Assembly: GCA_014238195.1 (NCBI GenBank)
Contig: JABABO010000058.1
Span: forward strand, 1-45,194
From: Kordiimonadaceae bacterium
Lineage (GTDB): Bacteria > Pseudomonadota > Alphaproteobacteria > Sphingomonadales > Kordiimonadaceae
Direction: 5' to 3'
Length of the DNA: 45,194 nucleotides
Part shown: positions 26,354 through 35,615 of the stretch, one piece after another
How positions within the stretch are numbered: position 1 is the stretch's first letter
How the letters are laid out: every line of letters starts with the position of its first letter
Position numbers and translations under genes: made by a program
Notes under the pieces: generated by a model
Told to the model about the DNA's origin: nothing
Seen by the model: only the letters and a program-made list of their open reading frames with translations
Database searches by the model: none

Positions 26354-27102
26354 TAAACGCCTCCCGCTAACCTAGTTTCATCAGTGAAATAATTTGGTTC
26401 ATAGGCGATATCAGCGTTACAGGTTTCCTGAATTTTGTCAGCAATGCCACTGGTTGATACATAGTGTTGCGTGTGCGATGAACAGCGCCGCTTCATCAGC
26501 GCGGCGATATCTTCTTCTGTATCTATATCCAGCCCCAAACCATCTAGTTTTTCAATGTTTACAGTCAGACCGCTTTTATGGGCAGATTTCTGGGCAAGCT
26601 GTCTGTGCTTTTCAAAGGAATTGAGGCCAAACGAAAATGGGATCACCGAACGGCGTGAACAAGCAATACTATTGGTCCCAGTACAAGCTTGGTCGGGAAC
26701 AATAGTGATGCCCCTATGTGTCAGAAGATTCTGACAAACCTGATCTATTTCTTGACTGGTAACCAGTGGAACATCACCTGGAAGTGTTATGATATTCGCA
26801 ACACCGTCATCAAATAGGGCTTGCGCTGCCATCTCAACCGATGCTGAAAGGCCAATGTCACCGTCTGTTCTGATAACACGACCACCGAATAATTGAGCGC
26901 GGGATATAGTATAGTCATCACAGGTAACGACGACCAGACCCTTAAGAAAACGGGCCCCGTTAATTGCAATCAGAACATCTTCAAACATTTTTTCAGACAG
27001 GGCCTGACGTTCGAATTTGGACAAACTATGCCCTAAGCGCTGCTTGGCTAAATGACGTGATTTTAATGGCAAGATAGCCCATATTTGATCATCAGACTGC
27101 AC
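26353..27102 (-). CDS. cofC: F420 biosynthesis guanylyltransferase CofC/FbiD
   Basis: The 249-aa nucleotidyltransferase activates phospholactate, PEP or 3-phosphoglycerate with GTP for CofD. Motifs in order are IWAILPLKSRHLAKQRLG (about 7-24, nucleotide and Lys signature), VVTCDD near 58, GDIGLSASVEMAAQAL near 80 and LPGDVPLVTSQEID (about 106-119). The region after residue 210 (SSHTQHYVSTSGIADKIQ...) runs beyond the usual core. Its ATG overlaps the upstream stop by 1 nt, as does the next gene, giving tight coupling. Confidence 0.92.
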   Translation of the reverse strand: MQSDDQIWAILPLKSRHLAKQRLGHSLSKFERQALSEKMFEDVLIAINGARFLKGLVVVTCDDYTISRAQLFGGRVIRTDGDIGLSASVEMAAQALFDDGVANIITLPGDVPLVTSQEIDQVCQNLLTHRGITIVPDQACTGTNSIACSRRSVIPFSFGLNSFEKHRQLAQKSAHKSGLTVNIEKLDGLGLDIDTEEDIAALMKRRCSSHTQHYVSTSGIADKIQETCNADIAYEPNYFTDETRLAGGV

Positions 27103-27773
27103 TAATCGGTTCCAGTAATTTTTATTCCTGCACCATGAATTCCGTATTTTTTGTTAAGGAAAATAAGCACGGATGTCAATGCTTCACCCACGACAGAATT
27201 ATCAATTGGCCCAGCATGCCAGCCACGAAGACCTGTTGCCTCTACCAGTTGTAATACTTGCTCGCGAGCATCATTGCTATTACCAAATACCAGCACGTGA
27301 CTGTCATCTTGAGAATTTTCATCTTGCAAATGAGCTGCGGCGACATTGTGAAATGCTGAGACGACCTTAACATTATCACCGAGAAAAGTTTGTGCCGACT
27401 TGGCAACCGGCCATTCATCGGTTAGCTGAACTCGGGCAACCTTTGGCGGCACTAAGGGTACCGTTGTATCAACCAGAATTTTGCCTTGGACTGCATCCTT
27501 AATATCTTCAAGTGTTGAATTGTGATGCGCGTTTGGTACGGTGAGCACAACAATGTCTGCTCCCAGTGCGGCTTCCACATTACTAGCGGCCCTAACAGTA
27601 GAAGAGGGAACTTTCTCTTTTAAAGCCGCTGCTGCTGCGATTGCTTTGTCTTCAGACCGTGAACCAATGACAACATCATATCCTGCCAGTATCCAACGAT
27701 AGGCAAGGCCAGAACCAAGGGAGCCTGTTCCTCCCAATACTGCTATGCGCGGGCGTGTTTGTGAATCTGTCAT
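27102..27773 (-). CDS. npdG: F420-dependent NADP+ oxidoreductase (Fno/NpdG)
   Basis: The 223-aa Rossmann protein transfers hydride between NADPH and F420. It opens with IAVLGGTGSLGSGLAYRWILAG (partly quoted, about 10-31), followed by VVIGSRSEDKAIAAAAALKE, the NADP-phosphate-binding form typical of Fno. VVLTVPNAHH near 71 and KVVSAFHNVAAAHLQD near 136 are family-consistent. In this operon it most likely supplies F420H2 from NADPH, since no F420-dependent glucose-6-phosphate dehydrogenase is visible. It overlaps its neighbours by 4 and 1 nt. Confidence 0.92.
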   Translation of the reverse strand: MTDSQTRPRIAVLGGTGSLGSGLAYRWILAGYDVVIGSRSEDKAIAAAAALKEKVPSSTVRAASNVEAALGADIVVLTVPNAHHNSTLEDIKDAVQGKILVDTTVPLVPPKVARVQLTDEWPVAKSAQTFLGDNVKVVSAFHNVAAAHLQDENSQDDSHVLVFGNSNDAREQVLQLVEATGLRGWHAGPIDNSVVGEALTSVLIFLNKKYGIHGAGIKITGTD

Positions 27774-28222
27774 GTTTCATTTCCTTTTTTAGCCGTGAAA
27801 TTCTTATTTTCTAACATAGAGTAGCAGGCCCGTCCAACCGCAATAAGCCGCTCATTTTTATTGAATACATCGACATCAATAAGCGCAATTGATCGGCCTG
27901 ACTTGCGAATGTGCGCGTTAACAACCAGATCTGTATCATGACCTGGGTATAGATAGTCAGTCCTAAAGTTAACCGTTGGTCCAAGCTCGTCAGCCACCAT
28001 GAGAAGGGCGTAGCAGCCAACTGAATCTATCGCTGCTGAAATGGCACCGCCATGCCACTGGTTTGTGCCAGGTTGCCGCTCCAGTGTTTTGGACATTTTT
28101 AGCTTAGCGCTGAGTGTAAGGGTCTCATAGTCAATGCTTGTAATCTCGGGCGTGAAAAGTTGATGAAACTTTGATTTTTCTATCTGTGCCTGAATGTCCG
28201 AACATGTAAGTTGATTTGACAT
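27770..28222 (-). CDS. PaaI-family hotdog thioesterase
   Basis: The 150-aa hotdog-fold protein carries the PaaI-type signature NQWHGGAISAAIDSVGCYAL (about residues 53-72). TVNFRTDYLYPG follows (about 84-95). The family hydrolyses acyl-CoA thioesters. With a CoA ligase two genes upstream, it may release the pathway product or rescue trapped CoA. The substrate is unknown. It lies 10 nt after the LLM gene and overlaps npdG by 4 nt. Confidence 0.85.
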   Translation of the reverse strand: MSNQLTCSDIQAQIEKSKFHQLFTPEITSIDYETLTLSAKLKMSKTLERQPGTNQWHGGAISAAIDSVGCYALLMVADELGPTVNFRTDYLYPGHDTDLVVNAHIRKSGRSIALIDVDVFNKNERLIAVGRACYSMLENKNFTAKKGNET

Positions 28223-28232
28223 AATTATCCAT

Positions 28233-29165
28233 TCAGACAGCTGTCATCTTTTGTAATTCTGGTAAGATTTCAGTCGCGAATTTCTCGACGTACGCCATCC
28301 TTTCTTCAGGAGGCATAACAAGCGCTATAATCAGGTGATTGGTCCCTGCCTTAACATAGTCTGCCAAGGTCTCAATGATACGCTCATTGGGGCCGTACGC
28401 ACAATATTTGTCTACAATCTTTTCAAACGGCATGTTGAACCTGTATGATAATTGCTCAATTGCTCTGTTCCGAGCCTCTTCCACATCGTCATGTTGGCTG
28501 ATATACATGAATGTTGTGTAAGCAAAATCTGAAGGGAGTTCCCTTCCCAGATCATCCGCAAAGCCACGGACTTTAAAAATTGATTCTTTGAGCTGATCAG
28601 GCGTGTACATGTAGGGCTGCCAGCCATCACCCAAACGTGCAGCGCGGCGCATAGCAGGATCACTTCGACCACAGACCCAAAGAGGGGGTCCATCCTTTTG
28701 ATAAGGACCTGGCAACATCTCAACATCTTTTAATTGGAAAATTTTCCCGTCATAGCTAAAAGGTTCCCCAGCCCAATATTTACGCATGATTTCAATGCCC
28801 TCATTGGTACGGACCCCTCTTTCTTTCATAGAAACGCCCAAAGCTTCAAATTCGCGAGGATAGTCCCCCCCAATGCCAACAGATGCGATCAATCGGCCCT
28901 TTGACAGGATGTCAATCGACGTCAATTCTTTTGCCATCATAGTGGGGTTTCTCAACGGGAAAATGAGAGTAGACGGCAACAGTTTAATGCGTTTGGTCAC
29001 AGCTGCAGCATAGGAAAGAACTGTCACAGTATCCAAAATTGGCCGAAAAAACAGAATATGCTCACCTGTTGTTAAAATATCGAAACCGTGCTCTTCCACT
29101 TTCGATATCTGTTCAGGTTCCCAAACGTCTCCATCAATATGAAACCCTATTTGAATTCTTGGCAT
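28233..29165 (-). CDS. LLM-class F420-dependent oxidoreductase (first of two)
   Basis: The 310-aa luciferase-like TIM-barrel protein has motifs typical of F420-dependent LLM enzymes: EEHGFDILTTGEHI (about 24-37), RIKLLPSTLIFPLRNP near 60-75, SKGRLIASVGIGGDYPREFEALG (about 88-110), RRAARLGDGWQPY near 178. Location two genes from npdG in an F420 operon supports F420 rather than FMN. The reaction is unknown: members reduce or oxidise C=C, C-OH or nitro-aromatic groups. Confidence 0.88.
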   Translation of the reverse strand: MPRIQIGFHIDGDVWEPEQISKVEEHGFDILTTGEHILFFRPILDTVTVLSYAAAVTKRIKLLPSTLIFPLRNPTMMAKELTSIDILSKGRLIASVGIGGDYPREFEALGVSMKERGVRTNEGIEIMRKYWAGEPFSYDGKIFQLKDVEMLPGPYQKDGPPLWVCGRSDPAMRRAARLGDGWQPYMYTPDQLKESIFKVRGFADDLGRELPSDFAYTTFMYISQHDDVEEARNRAIEQLSYRFNMPFEKIVDKYCAYGPNERIIETLADYVKAGTNHLIIALVMPPEERMAYVEKFATEILPELQKMTAV

Positions 29166-29194
29166 CGCGATTCTCCTTAGAACAAAGTCAACGG

Positions 29195-30688
29195 TTATGC
29201 GTTGAGCTTGCTTAAAACATATTCCTCAACAATTTCACGGCGTACTTTGCCTATAGCAGACAAAGGTATCATATCAATCTCGGTTAAAAATTCTGGCCAT
29301 TTGGCTTTATCCAAACCAGCTGCCGCGCAATGTGCACATAGATCGTCTAAGTTAACGGGCTCTGACGGGACAATAACCGCAGCTAAGCGTGATCCAAGCC
29401 TGTCATCGGGATACCCGACAATGGATACATCTGTAATCGCTGGATGCCTAAGAAGGACGTCCTCGGTTTCTAACGGTGAGATATTCTCTCCGCCGCGAAG
29501 TATAATGTCGCGGGCACGGCCACTCATGCTGATATAGCCATTATCAAGTTGAACAGCAGCATCGCCAGTTTTGTACCAGCCGTCTTCTCCCAAGCGATTG
29601 TCATGATCACCAGTCCAGTATCCCGTCATCATCTGAAACGGGCTATGGATTTCAAGTTCGCCGTCCCTGATCCGGACGCTGGTTCCTGGCAGCGCCCGAC
29701 CGTCGGTATACAAGCGTTCATCCAGTGTAGCATCAGGATCAACAGCGGTAACCGCCCCAGCCTCGGATGTGCCAAAATATGCCCATATTTCGCACTCTGG
29801 CATCGCTTTATAGGCACGTCGTTTCAACTCAGCGGGAACAGGTGCACCTGATGACGGGAAGTATTTAAGTGATTGGATCCGGCTGGTACCGTGTTCCTCA
29901 ACATATGTCACCATATCGACAAGAAACGGTGTAGGTGCAGCGGTAAAAGTACATTTATAGCGTTCAATTAGCTCAACGGCTGTCTCTACCCGCCAGCGTG
30001 AAACAAGAATCATCGGCGCATTGAGCGCCAAAGCCATCTTGACCCCAAAAAGAAGACCAACCGCATGGCCGACGGGCGACGAAACAAGGATCGGATCATC
30101 TTTGCTTAGGCTAAAGCGCTCAATGAAAACGTCTGTCTGGCGTTCAAATGTAGCATATGTATGCTTAGCTGCTTTTGGTGTGCCAGTTGTGCCAGACGTA
30201 CAGGCAAACCATCCCAGCTCATTGGCTGTTCGTTTTGGCGGTGCTTTTGGGCCTATAGGCGCTTCCACATCCTGAAAGCGTCGTTCCCCCAATTTTTCAA
30301 AAATAGGGTTATCGCCGACCAGATGTTCGGTCAAAATGACGCTTGCAGCGTCAAGAATATCGCCCAACTCCACGATACTTTTGCCCGCAGACCAAGGAAG
30401 GTTTATAAATATCGCACCACACAGTCGGGTAGCAAGATAATCGACAATATATTCAATAACATTTGGCCGGGCGACTATAACACGGCTGCCGACGGTTACC
30501 CCTTGAGCGATTAACTGCCCCGCCCGCTTGCGCGACTGTTCAATTAATTCCCCAACCGTGATTGTGCGATCTAGCTCTGCAATCGCAAGAGAGCCCGCAG
30601 GGCGTGCGCACAAGCGATCCCATTCTTCCCTAGCAAAATCTCTTTGACTTACATCAGGGTAATCGATGACACTTGAGAGTGTTGTCAT
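29195..30688 (-). CDS. AMP-forming acyl/aryl-CoA ligase
   Basis: The 497-aa ANL-superfamily enzyme has the phosphate-binding P-loop TSGTTGTPKAAKHT (about 164-177), an aromatic/adenine motif YFGTSEAG near 305, the hinge region WYKTGDAAVQLDNGYISMSGR (partly quoted, near 370) and ILRGGENISPLE. The catalytic lysine is in SAIGKVRRE near the C-terminus. It probably activates a carboxylic acid as its CoA thioester. The family is broad, so the acid (fatty, aromatic or other) cannot be named. It sits between the two LLM genes. Confidence 0.88.
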   Translation of the reverse strand: MTTLSSVIDYPDVSQRDFAREEWDRLCARPAGSLAIAELDRTITVGELIEQSRKRAGQLIAQGVTVGSRVIVARPNVIEYIVDYLATRLCGAIFINLPWSAGKSIVELGDILDAASVILTEHLVGDNPIFEKLGERRFQDVEAPIGPKAPPKRTANELGWFACTSGTTGTPKAAKHTYATFERQTDVFIERFSLSKDDPILVSSPVGHAVGLLFGVKMALALNAPMILVSRWRVETAVELIERYKCTFTAAPTPFLVDMVTYVEEHGTSRIQSLKYFPSSGAPVPAELKRRAYKAMPECEIWAYFGTSEAGAVTAVDPDATLDERLYTDGRALPGTSVRIRDGELEIHSPFQMMTGYWTGDHDNRLGEDGWYKTGDAAVQLDNGYISMSGRARDIILRGGENISPLETEDVLLRHPAITDVSIVGYPDDRLGSRLAAVIVPSEPVNLDDLCAHCAAAGLDKAKWPEFLTEIDMIPLSAIGKVRREIVEEYVLSKLNA

Positions 30689-30691
30689 AAC

Positions 30692-31711
30692 CTATATCTT
30701 CTTAATTTCCGTAACAAGTTTCTGAATATCGCTATCAGATAACCCGTCAAACCATGTTTCATCGATCTGGATACGGTGGACATAGGCGCCATATCGTTTC
30801 TTAAGCGCAGCAGGCAAGTTTTCTGGCTTTTCAATCACAGCATAGGCCTCAAGCATCTTATCGGACACTAAATGCGCCATTTCTTGCCATCTTTGTTCGC
30901 GCGCCATTTCGATGAAATCACCGAGGTTTACATCCCAGCCATGCATATCCAGCATTTTTTCATATTCTGGCGTGGAGGCATAAAGCGCCACGCGCTCCTT
31001 CAAGCCAAGGCGTACACGGTCAAGACCTTCATCTGTTGTTGCACAACCAATGAAACCATAACTGCCACGGTCAATGTCATTTAATGAACGTCCAGCTTTT
31101 TCAGCGCCGATTTCAAGGTTTGGCAGCATGACCTCTTCATACCATTTATAGGTAATGGGATCCCCAGGTAAATGCCCATCGGCCATTTTCCCCGTAAGCT
31201 GACACATCAGTTTGTTAATCGCAGCAAGATGAATGGGGGGCCGTTTAAAACCAAGAGGACCAGGATTATAATAAGGGATCATAAGGTCATGCTTATAATA
31301 TTCCCCTTGATAATTCAGTTTTGTACCATGTTCCCAGCAATCCCAGATAGCATGCAGTGCTTCAATATATTCGCGCATTCGCTTCACTGGTGGCAAATGT
31401 TCCATGCCAAAGCGTCGTGTCAAATGTGCCTTGATTTGAGTGCCAATTCCCAGCTGAAAACGACCTTTAGAAAGCGACTGTATAGACCAAGCATCGTAAG
31501 CCGTTGCCATTGGACTTCTTGGAAAGGCGACAAAAACACCCGTCAGTAAATTAACCTTACTGGTTACCATTGAGCCAGCAACAGCTGTAAGCGTTGGCGG
31601 AACTGTTAGTTCCAATAGGGTGGTGCCATCGTAGCCTAACTTTTCTGCGCGTGCTATTGCATCAGGCATTTCTTCTAGACGTTTGGGTCGTACCATAGAA
31701 TATACTTGCAT
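30692..31711 (-). CDS. LLM-class F420-dependent oxidoreductase (second)
   Basis: The 339-aa luciferase-like protein is distinct from the first one. It resembles the actinobacterial type with opening MQVYSMVRPKRLEEMPDAIA, then AEKLGYDGTTLLELTVPPTL near 23 and SKGRFQLGIGTQIKAHLTRRFG (partly quoted, near 80), the last holding the common LLM Gly-rich loop. It lacks the TGEH signature of the first enzyme, so the two probably act on different intermediates. It is spaced 3 nt from hyuB and from the ligase. Confidence 0.85.
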   Translation of the reverse strand: MQVYSMVRPKRLEEMPDAIARAEKLGYDGTTLLELTVPPTLTAVAGSMVTSKVNLLTGVFVAFPRSPMATAYDAWSIQSLSKGRFQLGIGTQIKAHLTRRFGMEHLPPVKRMREYIEALHAIWDCWEHGTKLNYQGEYYKHDLMIPYYNPGPLGFKRPPIHLAAINKLMCQLTGKMADGHLPGDPITYKWYEEVMLPNLEIGAEKAGRSLNDIDRGSYGFIGCATTDEGLDRVRLGLKERVALYASTPEYEKMLDMHGWDVNLGDFIEMAREQRWQEMAHLVSDKMLEAYAVIEKPENLPAALKKRYGAYVHRIQIDETWFDGLSDSDIQKLVTEIKKI

Positions 31712-31714
31712 AGC

Positions 31715-33406
31715 TTATGTTTCCCTTTTTACATGCCCATAATATTTTTGAATGAATGTTGGTGAAAACTTCCCACTGTCTTGATCAAGCAAGACACTGT
31801 CTGCTTGGCGTTCTGCCGCGCAGCCGTATCCGCCAGCGCCCGGTGTTTCTACCACTATGTTAGTGCCCTGCGGAACTGGAACTTCGTTTGGCTTGTCATC
31901 AAGCCTTGTTTCATTGGGCCCACAGCGCAAAATAAATTGGCCGGATTTTCCAGCTTCACCACCGAACAATCCCCAAGGCTGATAGCGAAAACGCTCACCT
32001 GCACCATTAAAGACGCATTCATGACCGACGGGCGTAAGGACACGGCGAAGCCCCATCCCGCCACGTTGGCGACCTGCACCGCCAGAATCTTCAACAAAAC
32101 AATATTCAATCACTCTAAGCGGATATTCCTGTTCAATGGATTCAACAGGTAAATTCGAGGTGTTGGTAATGCCGACTTGAACGCCGTCCTTCCCGTCTTT
32201 ATGAGCCCGCGCCCCCATGCCGCCGCCCAGTGTTTCGAAATACACATAAGGCTTGCCATTTCTAGGGTCATTACCAGAGAATACCGCCGTTGTGTTGGCG
32301 CCGTTTGCCGCGGCAATTACGTGTTCAGGCAGTGCTTTCGAGATCGCGCCCAACACGACGTCAATAACCCGTTGGCAAGCGTGTGCCCGTGCAGCAACTG
32401 GTGCAGGGAAGACAGAATTTAACAAGGTACCAGGCTCGGCTAAAATTTCAACGACATCCAAAACACCTTGATTGCTTGGCATGTCAGCGTCAAGAGACGC
32501 AATCAAAGCATAACACACACTGGCCTGAACTGCGTTGAGGGTCGTATTAATATTGCCCCTTACCTGCAAACTTGTGCCTGCAAAATCCACACATATCTTA
32601 TCGCCTTTAACTGTTATGGATACGTGAATAGGGATGTCAAATGTCGATACGCCGTCCCCATCCATAAAGTCTTCAAATTCATACGTACCATCAGGTATTT
32701 GGCTAATAGCAGCTTTCATTCTGAGTGCAGTCCGCGCGATAATTTCATCAAATGTTGCAAGAATTTTGGGTAGGCCGTGCACGTCTACAACTTCCTGAAA
32801 ACGACGCGCTCCAAGCTTGCATGACGCTATTTGGGCGTTGTGGTCACCCTTGCGTTCCTCTGGTACGCGCACATTCAGCATCAAGATGTCCATAACATCT
32901 GTTTGAAGTTCACCGCGGGAAAACAATTTTACCGCAGGTATCCTCAAACCTTCCTGAAATATCTCAGTCATGCCGCCAGCCATCGATCCTGGGACCATGC
33001 CACCAATGTCCGCATGGTGTGCAATATTACAAACGAATGCTGCCAATTCTCCACCAACAAACAAAGGCATCGCGTAGTTGATGTCGGGCAAGTGCGTACC
33101 CCCAGCAACATAGGGATCATTGGCAACAAAAATATCGCCTTCATGAATATCGGAGCCATATTTGCTGAGAACACTTTTCATCATGCCGCCCATAGAGGCA
33201 ATATGGATGGGGAGCGTCATGGCAGCCTGAACAACCAATCGCCCTGACTTGTCAACAATAACGATAGAATGATCATTGCGCTCTTTAATATTCGTAGAGA
33301 AAGCTGACCGCATAAGAGCAACAAAACATTCATCGGCGATAGATCGCAAACTGTTTGAAATAATTTCCAAGCTAATGGGGTCTAGTTTTTGTGGCTGGGT
33401 ATTCAT
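31715..33406 (-). CDS. hyuB: Hydantoinase B/oxoprolinase-family subunit (HyuB)
   Basis: The 563-aa product is the B subunit of an ATP-dependent N-methylhydantoinase, 5-oxoprolinase, caprolactamase or acetophenone-carboxylase type enzyme. It opens with LDPISLEIISNSLRSIADEC, then KERNDHSIVIVDKSGRLV near 54 and DIFVANDPYVAGGTHLPD (about 102-119). FETLGGGMGARAHKDG (about 388-403) is a family hallmark. It is coupled to hyuA by a TAATG junction. Members open cyclic amides or carboxylate ketones using ATP. Confidence 0.93.
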   Translation of the reverse strand: MNTQPQKLDPISLEIISNSLRSIADECFVALMRSAFSTNIKERNDHSIVIVDKSGRLVVQAAMTLPIHIASMGGMMKSVLSKYGSDIHEGDIFVANDPYVAGGTHLPDINYAMPLFVGGELAAFVCNIAHHADIGGMVPGSMAGGMTEIFQEGLRIPAVKLFSRGELQTDVMDILMLNVRVPEERKGDHNAQIASCKLGARRFQEVVDVHGLPKILATFDEIIARTALRMKAAISQIPDGTYEFEDFMDGDGVSTFDIPIHVSITVKGDKICVDFAGTSLQVRGNINTTLNAVQASVCYALIASLDADMPSNQGVLDVVEILAEPGTLLNSVFPAPVAARAHACQRVIDVVLGAISKALPEHVIAAANGANTTAVFSGNDPRNGKPYVYFETLGGGMGARAHKDGKDGVQVGITNTSNLPVESIEQEYPLRVIEYCFVEDSGGAGRQRGGMGLRRVLTPVGHECVFNGAGERFRYQPWGLFGGEAGKSGQFILRCGPNETRLDDKPNEVPVPQGTNIVVETPGAGGYGCAAERQADSVLLDQDSGKFSPTFIQKYYGHVKRET

Positions 33407-35481
33407 TATTTTGCTCCCGGATCAATTTGGATAATTAGGTGCCCGTCCGGCGTTACCTCAGCATAGTCACCTGGGTAGATAGGTGTTGTTGTATCTAACT
33501 GTTCAATGATGGCTGGGCCGTGGATAGTGTGACCAGGTCGCAAGTCAACACGTGAATAAACATTTGTTTCGAAAGAATTTTCAGGGTCGCTAAAATATAC
33601 CTGTCGAGTTTCACGTGGCTGTAGAGTGTCATCCACTGTCTTTTCCAGCTGGGCAGTCGTTTCCCTATAGAGCTGCGCAGTCGCCGACATGCGAATGTTC
33701 ACAACCTCAATGGCATCGTCTATACTTGAATAACCATAAGCCATTTCATGAGCATCGCAGAAGTTGGCTTGCAGCCCATCCAATGTTGGCAGGTCATCCG
33801 CTGTCAAATTATTACCTTCAGCAACGGGGACTGCTAACTCAAAGTTCTGCCCCATATAACGAGCATCAACCACGAGCTGTAGTTGCCTGTTTTCAGCGGG
33901 TACATTTTCGTCATCAAACCAGATTTCAGCCGCACCCTTTAAGGATGTGAGGGAGCGAGCCAATATCGCCAAACCCTTTTCATCGACCATAAATCGGCGG
34001 CTTTCAACAAAAGCTTCTTTCAGATCTGAAACCAACAAGCCCTGTGCACAGACGATACCCGGGGATGCTGGTACAACGATCTCACGCATACCAAGGCTGA
34101 CAGCCACATCACGCGCATGGAGCGGCCCCGCACCACCAAACGGCATCAATACGAAGTCCCGCGGATCATGTCCGCGCTCCACAGAGATCATTCTAATTGT
34201 TCGCACCATATTTGCGACAACAATGCCAAGGGCGCCATGCGCTGTTCGCTCAACAGAAAAACCAAGCTGATCTGCCAATTCCTTGTAGGCATCAATTGAT
34301 AACTTGGGGTCCAGCCCCATATCACCGTCCAAAAGTCCGCGCGATGAAAGGCGCCCCAGCAATAAGTTTGCATCTGTTGTCGTTGGCTTGGTGCCGCCAC
34401 GCCCATAACAGGCAGGACCTGGGGCTGCGCCAGCACTAATTGGACCAACCTTTAACAGTCCATCCCGGTCAAACCACGCAATGGACCCACCGCCAGCACC
34501 AACTGTTTCCACATCGACACAAGGCAGGCGTATTGGAAACCCAGTCACATCACGATCAAAGGTCAAATCTACGCTAAAATCACGAATAAGGGCGACATCA
34601 GCACTGGTTCCGCCCATATCAAGTGTAATGACATTTCGACGATCTGTTTGCATCGAGACATGCCCAGCCCCTACAGCGCCCGCAGCGGGGCCAGACAGGG
34701 CTGTCCGTATAGGAAACTCTCTGGAAGTTTTGGGGGACATTAATCCACCACTAGACTGATTTATACCCAGAGAGGCATCAGGGGCACGGTCGCTAATGCC
34801 GTCTTCAAGTGTCTGCAGGTATCCCCACATAACGGGTTGAAGGTATGCATTCAGCACCGTCGTTGACAGGCGCTCATATTCGCGAAACTCTGGTTGAACC
34901 TCAGACGAGAGCGAGAGAACGATCTCTGGTGCGCGTTTGCGTAACGCTTGTGCTACAAGTTTTTCGTGCGCGTCATTACGAAAGGCAAACAAAAATCCGA
35001 TAGCGCAGGCTGAAGCACCAGACGCTATGACTTGATCCACCACAGCATCAATATCTTCTGCCGTCGGCTCCACCACGACCTGACCCGCAGCATCCATTCT
35101 CTCATGCAGTTCAAATCGTTGCTCGCGGTCAACGAGCGGAGCAGGATGATCTTTTTGCAGGTCATACATATGGGGCCTAGTCTGCCGACCAATTTCCAAC
35201 AAATCACGGAATCCCTTGGTGGTAATCAGGGCCACTGTACTTCCCGTTCTTTGAATGAGCGCATTTGTCCCAACCGTCGTACCGTGGGAGAGACGCTCTA
35301 TCTCAGCTAAGGGAATGTCATAATGCTTACAAAGCGCATCTAAGCCGCCCAGTATAGCATCCGCGGGATTGGAGGGCGTTGACGATGTTTTCCAAACATG
35401 CGTCGTCCCGTTCTTACTATTGGTTGCGTAAAAATCGGTAAACGTTCCACCTACATCAACACCTATAATCCAACTCATCAA
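33406..35481 (-). CDS. hyuA: Hydantoinase A/oxoprolinase-family ATPase subunit (HyuA)
   Basis: The 691-aa product is the A subunit, with the ASKHA-fold phosphate motif IIGVDVGGTFTDFYATNSKN (from residue 5). LSHGTTVGTNALIQRTGS and TLDMGGTSADVALI (about 285-298) follow, then GAGGGSIAWFDRDGLLKVGP near 332. It phosphorylates the amide or ketone substrate before HyuB acts. It is the first gene of the eleven-gene operon. An AGTATACT-type palindrome lies about 53 nt upstream. Substrate candidates are a lactam, hydantoin or ketone; sequence alone does not decide. Confidence 0.93.
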   Translation of the reverse strand: MMSWIIGVDVGGTFTDFYATNSKNGTTHVWKTSSTPSNPADAILGGLDALCKHYDIPLAEIERLSHGTTVGTNALIQRTGSTVALITTKGFRDLLEIGRQTRPHMYDLQKDHPAPLVDREQRFELHERMDAAGQVVVEPTAEDIDAVVDQVIASGASACAIGFLFAFRNDAHEKLVAQALRKRAPEIVLSLSSEVQPEFREYERLSTTVLNAYLQPVMWGYLQTLEDGISDRAPDASLGINQSSGGLMSPKTSREFPIRTALSGPAAGAVGAGHVSMQTDRRNVITLDMGGTSADVALIRDFSVDLTFDRDVTGFPIRLPCVDVETVGAGGGSIAWFDRDGLLKVGPISAGAAPGPACYGRGGTKPTTTDANLLLGRLSSRGLLDGDMGLDPKLSIDAYKELADQLGFSVERTAHGALGIVVANMVRTIRMISVERGHDPRDFVLMPFGGAGPLHARDVAVSLGMREIVVPASPGIVCAQGLLVSDLKEAFVESRRFMVDEKGLAILARSLTSLKGAAEIWFDDENVPAENRQLQLVVDARYMGQNFELAVPVAEGNNLTADDLPTLDGLQANFCDAHEMAYGYSSIDDAIEVVNIRMSATAQLYRETTAQLEKTVDDTLQPRETRQVYFSDPENSFETNVYSRVDLRPGHTIHGPAIIEQLDTTTPIYPGDYAEVTPDGHLIIQIDPGAK

Positions 35482-35533
35482 TCACACTTTCTATATGGAT
35501 GGTTTCAAAAAACTTTACGTAACTTATAAATAC

Positions 35534-35545
35534 GTAGTATACTAC
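35534..35545. promoter_or_regulatory. Operator palindrome upstream of the hyu-F420 operon
   Basis: GTAGTATACTAC is a perfect 12-bp palindrome 53-64 nt upstream of the hyuA ATG. Its core AGTATACT recurs in both sites upstream of the TonB receptor, and GTAGTATAC recurs upstream of dctP. TTACGTAA (35515-35522) lies next to it. It is probably bound by a dimeric regulator; the divergent MarR protein is the nearest candidate. Confidence 0.6.
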
Positions 35546-35615
35546 ACATAATGCTGAGTCAATATGTAGATTGTGGATTTAGTATTTTTTTTATAAACAA
35601 TGATAAGCAGAGCTA

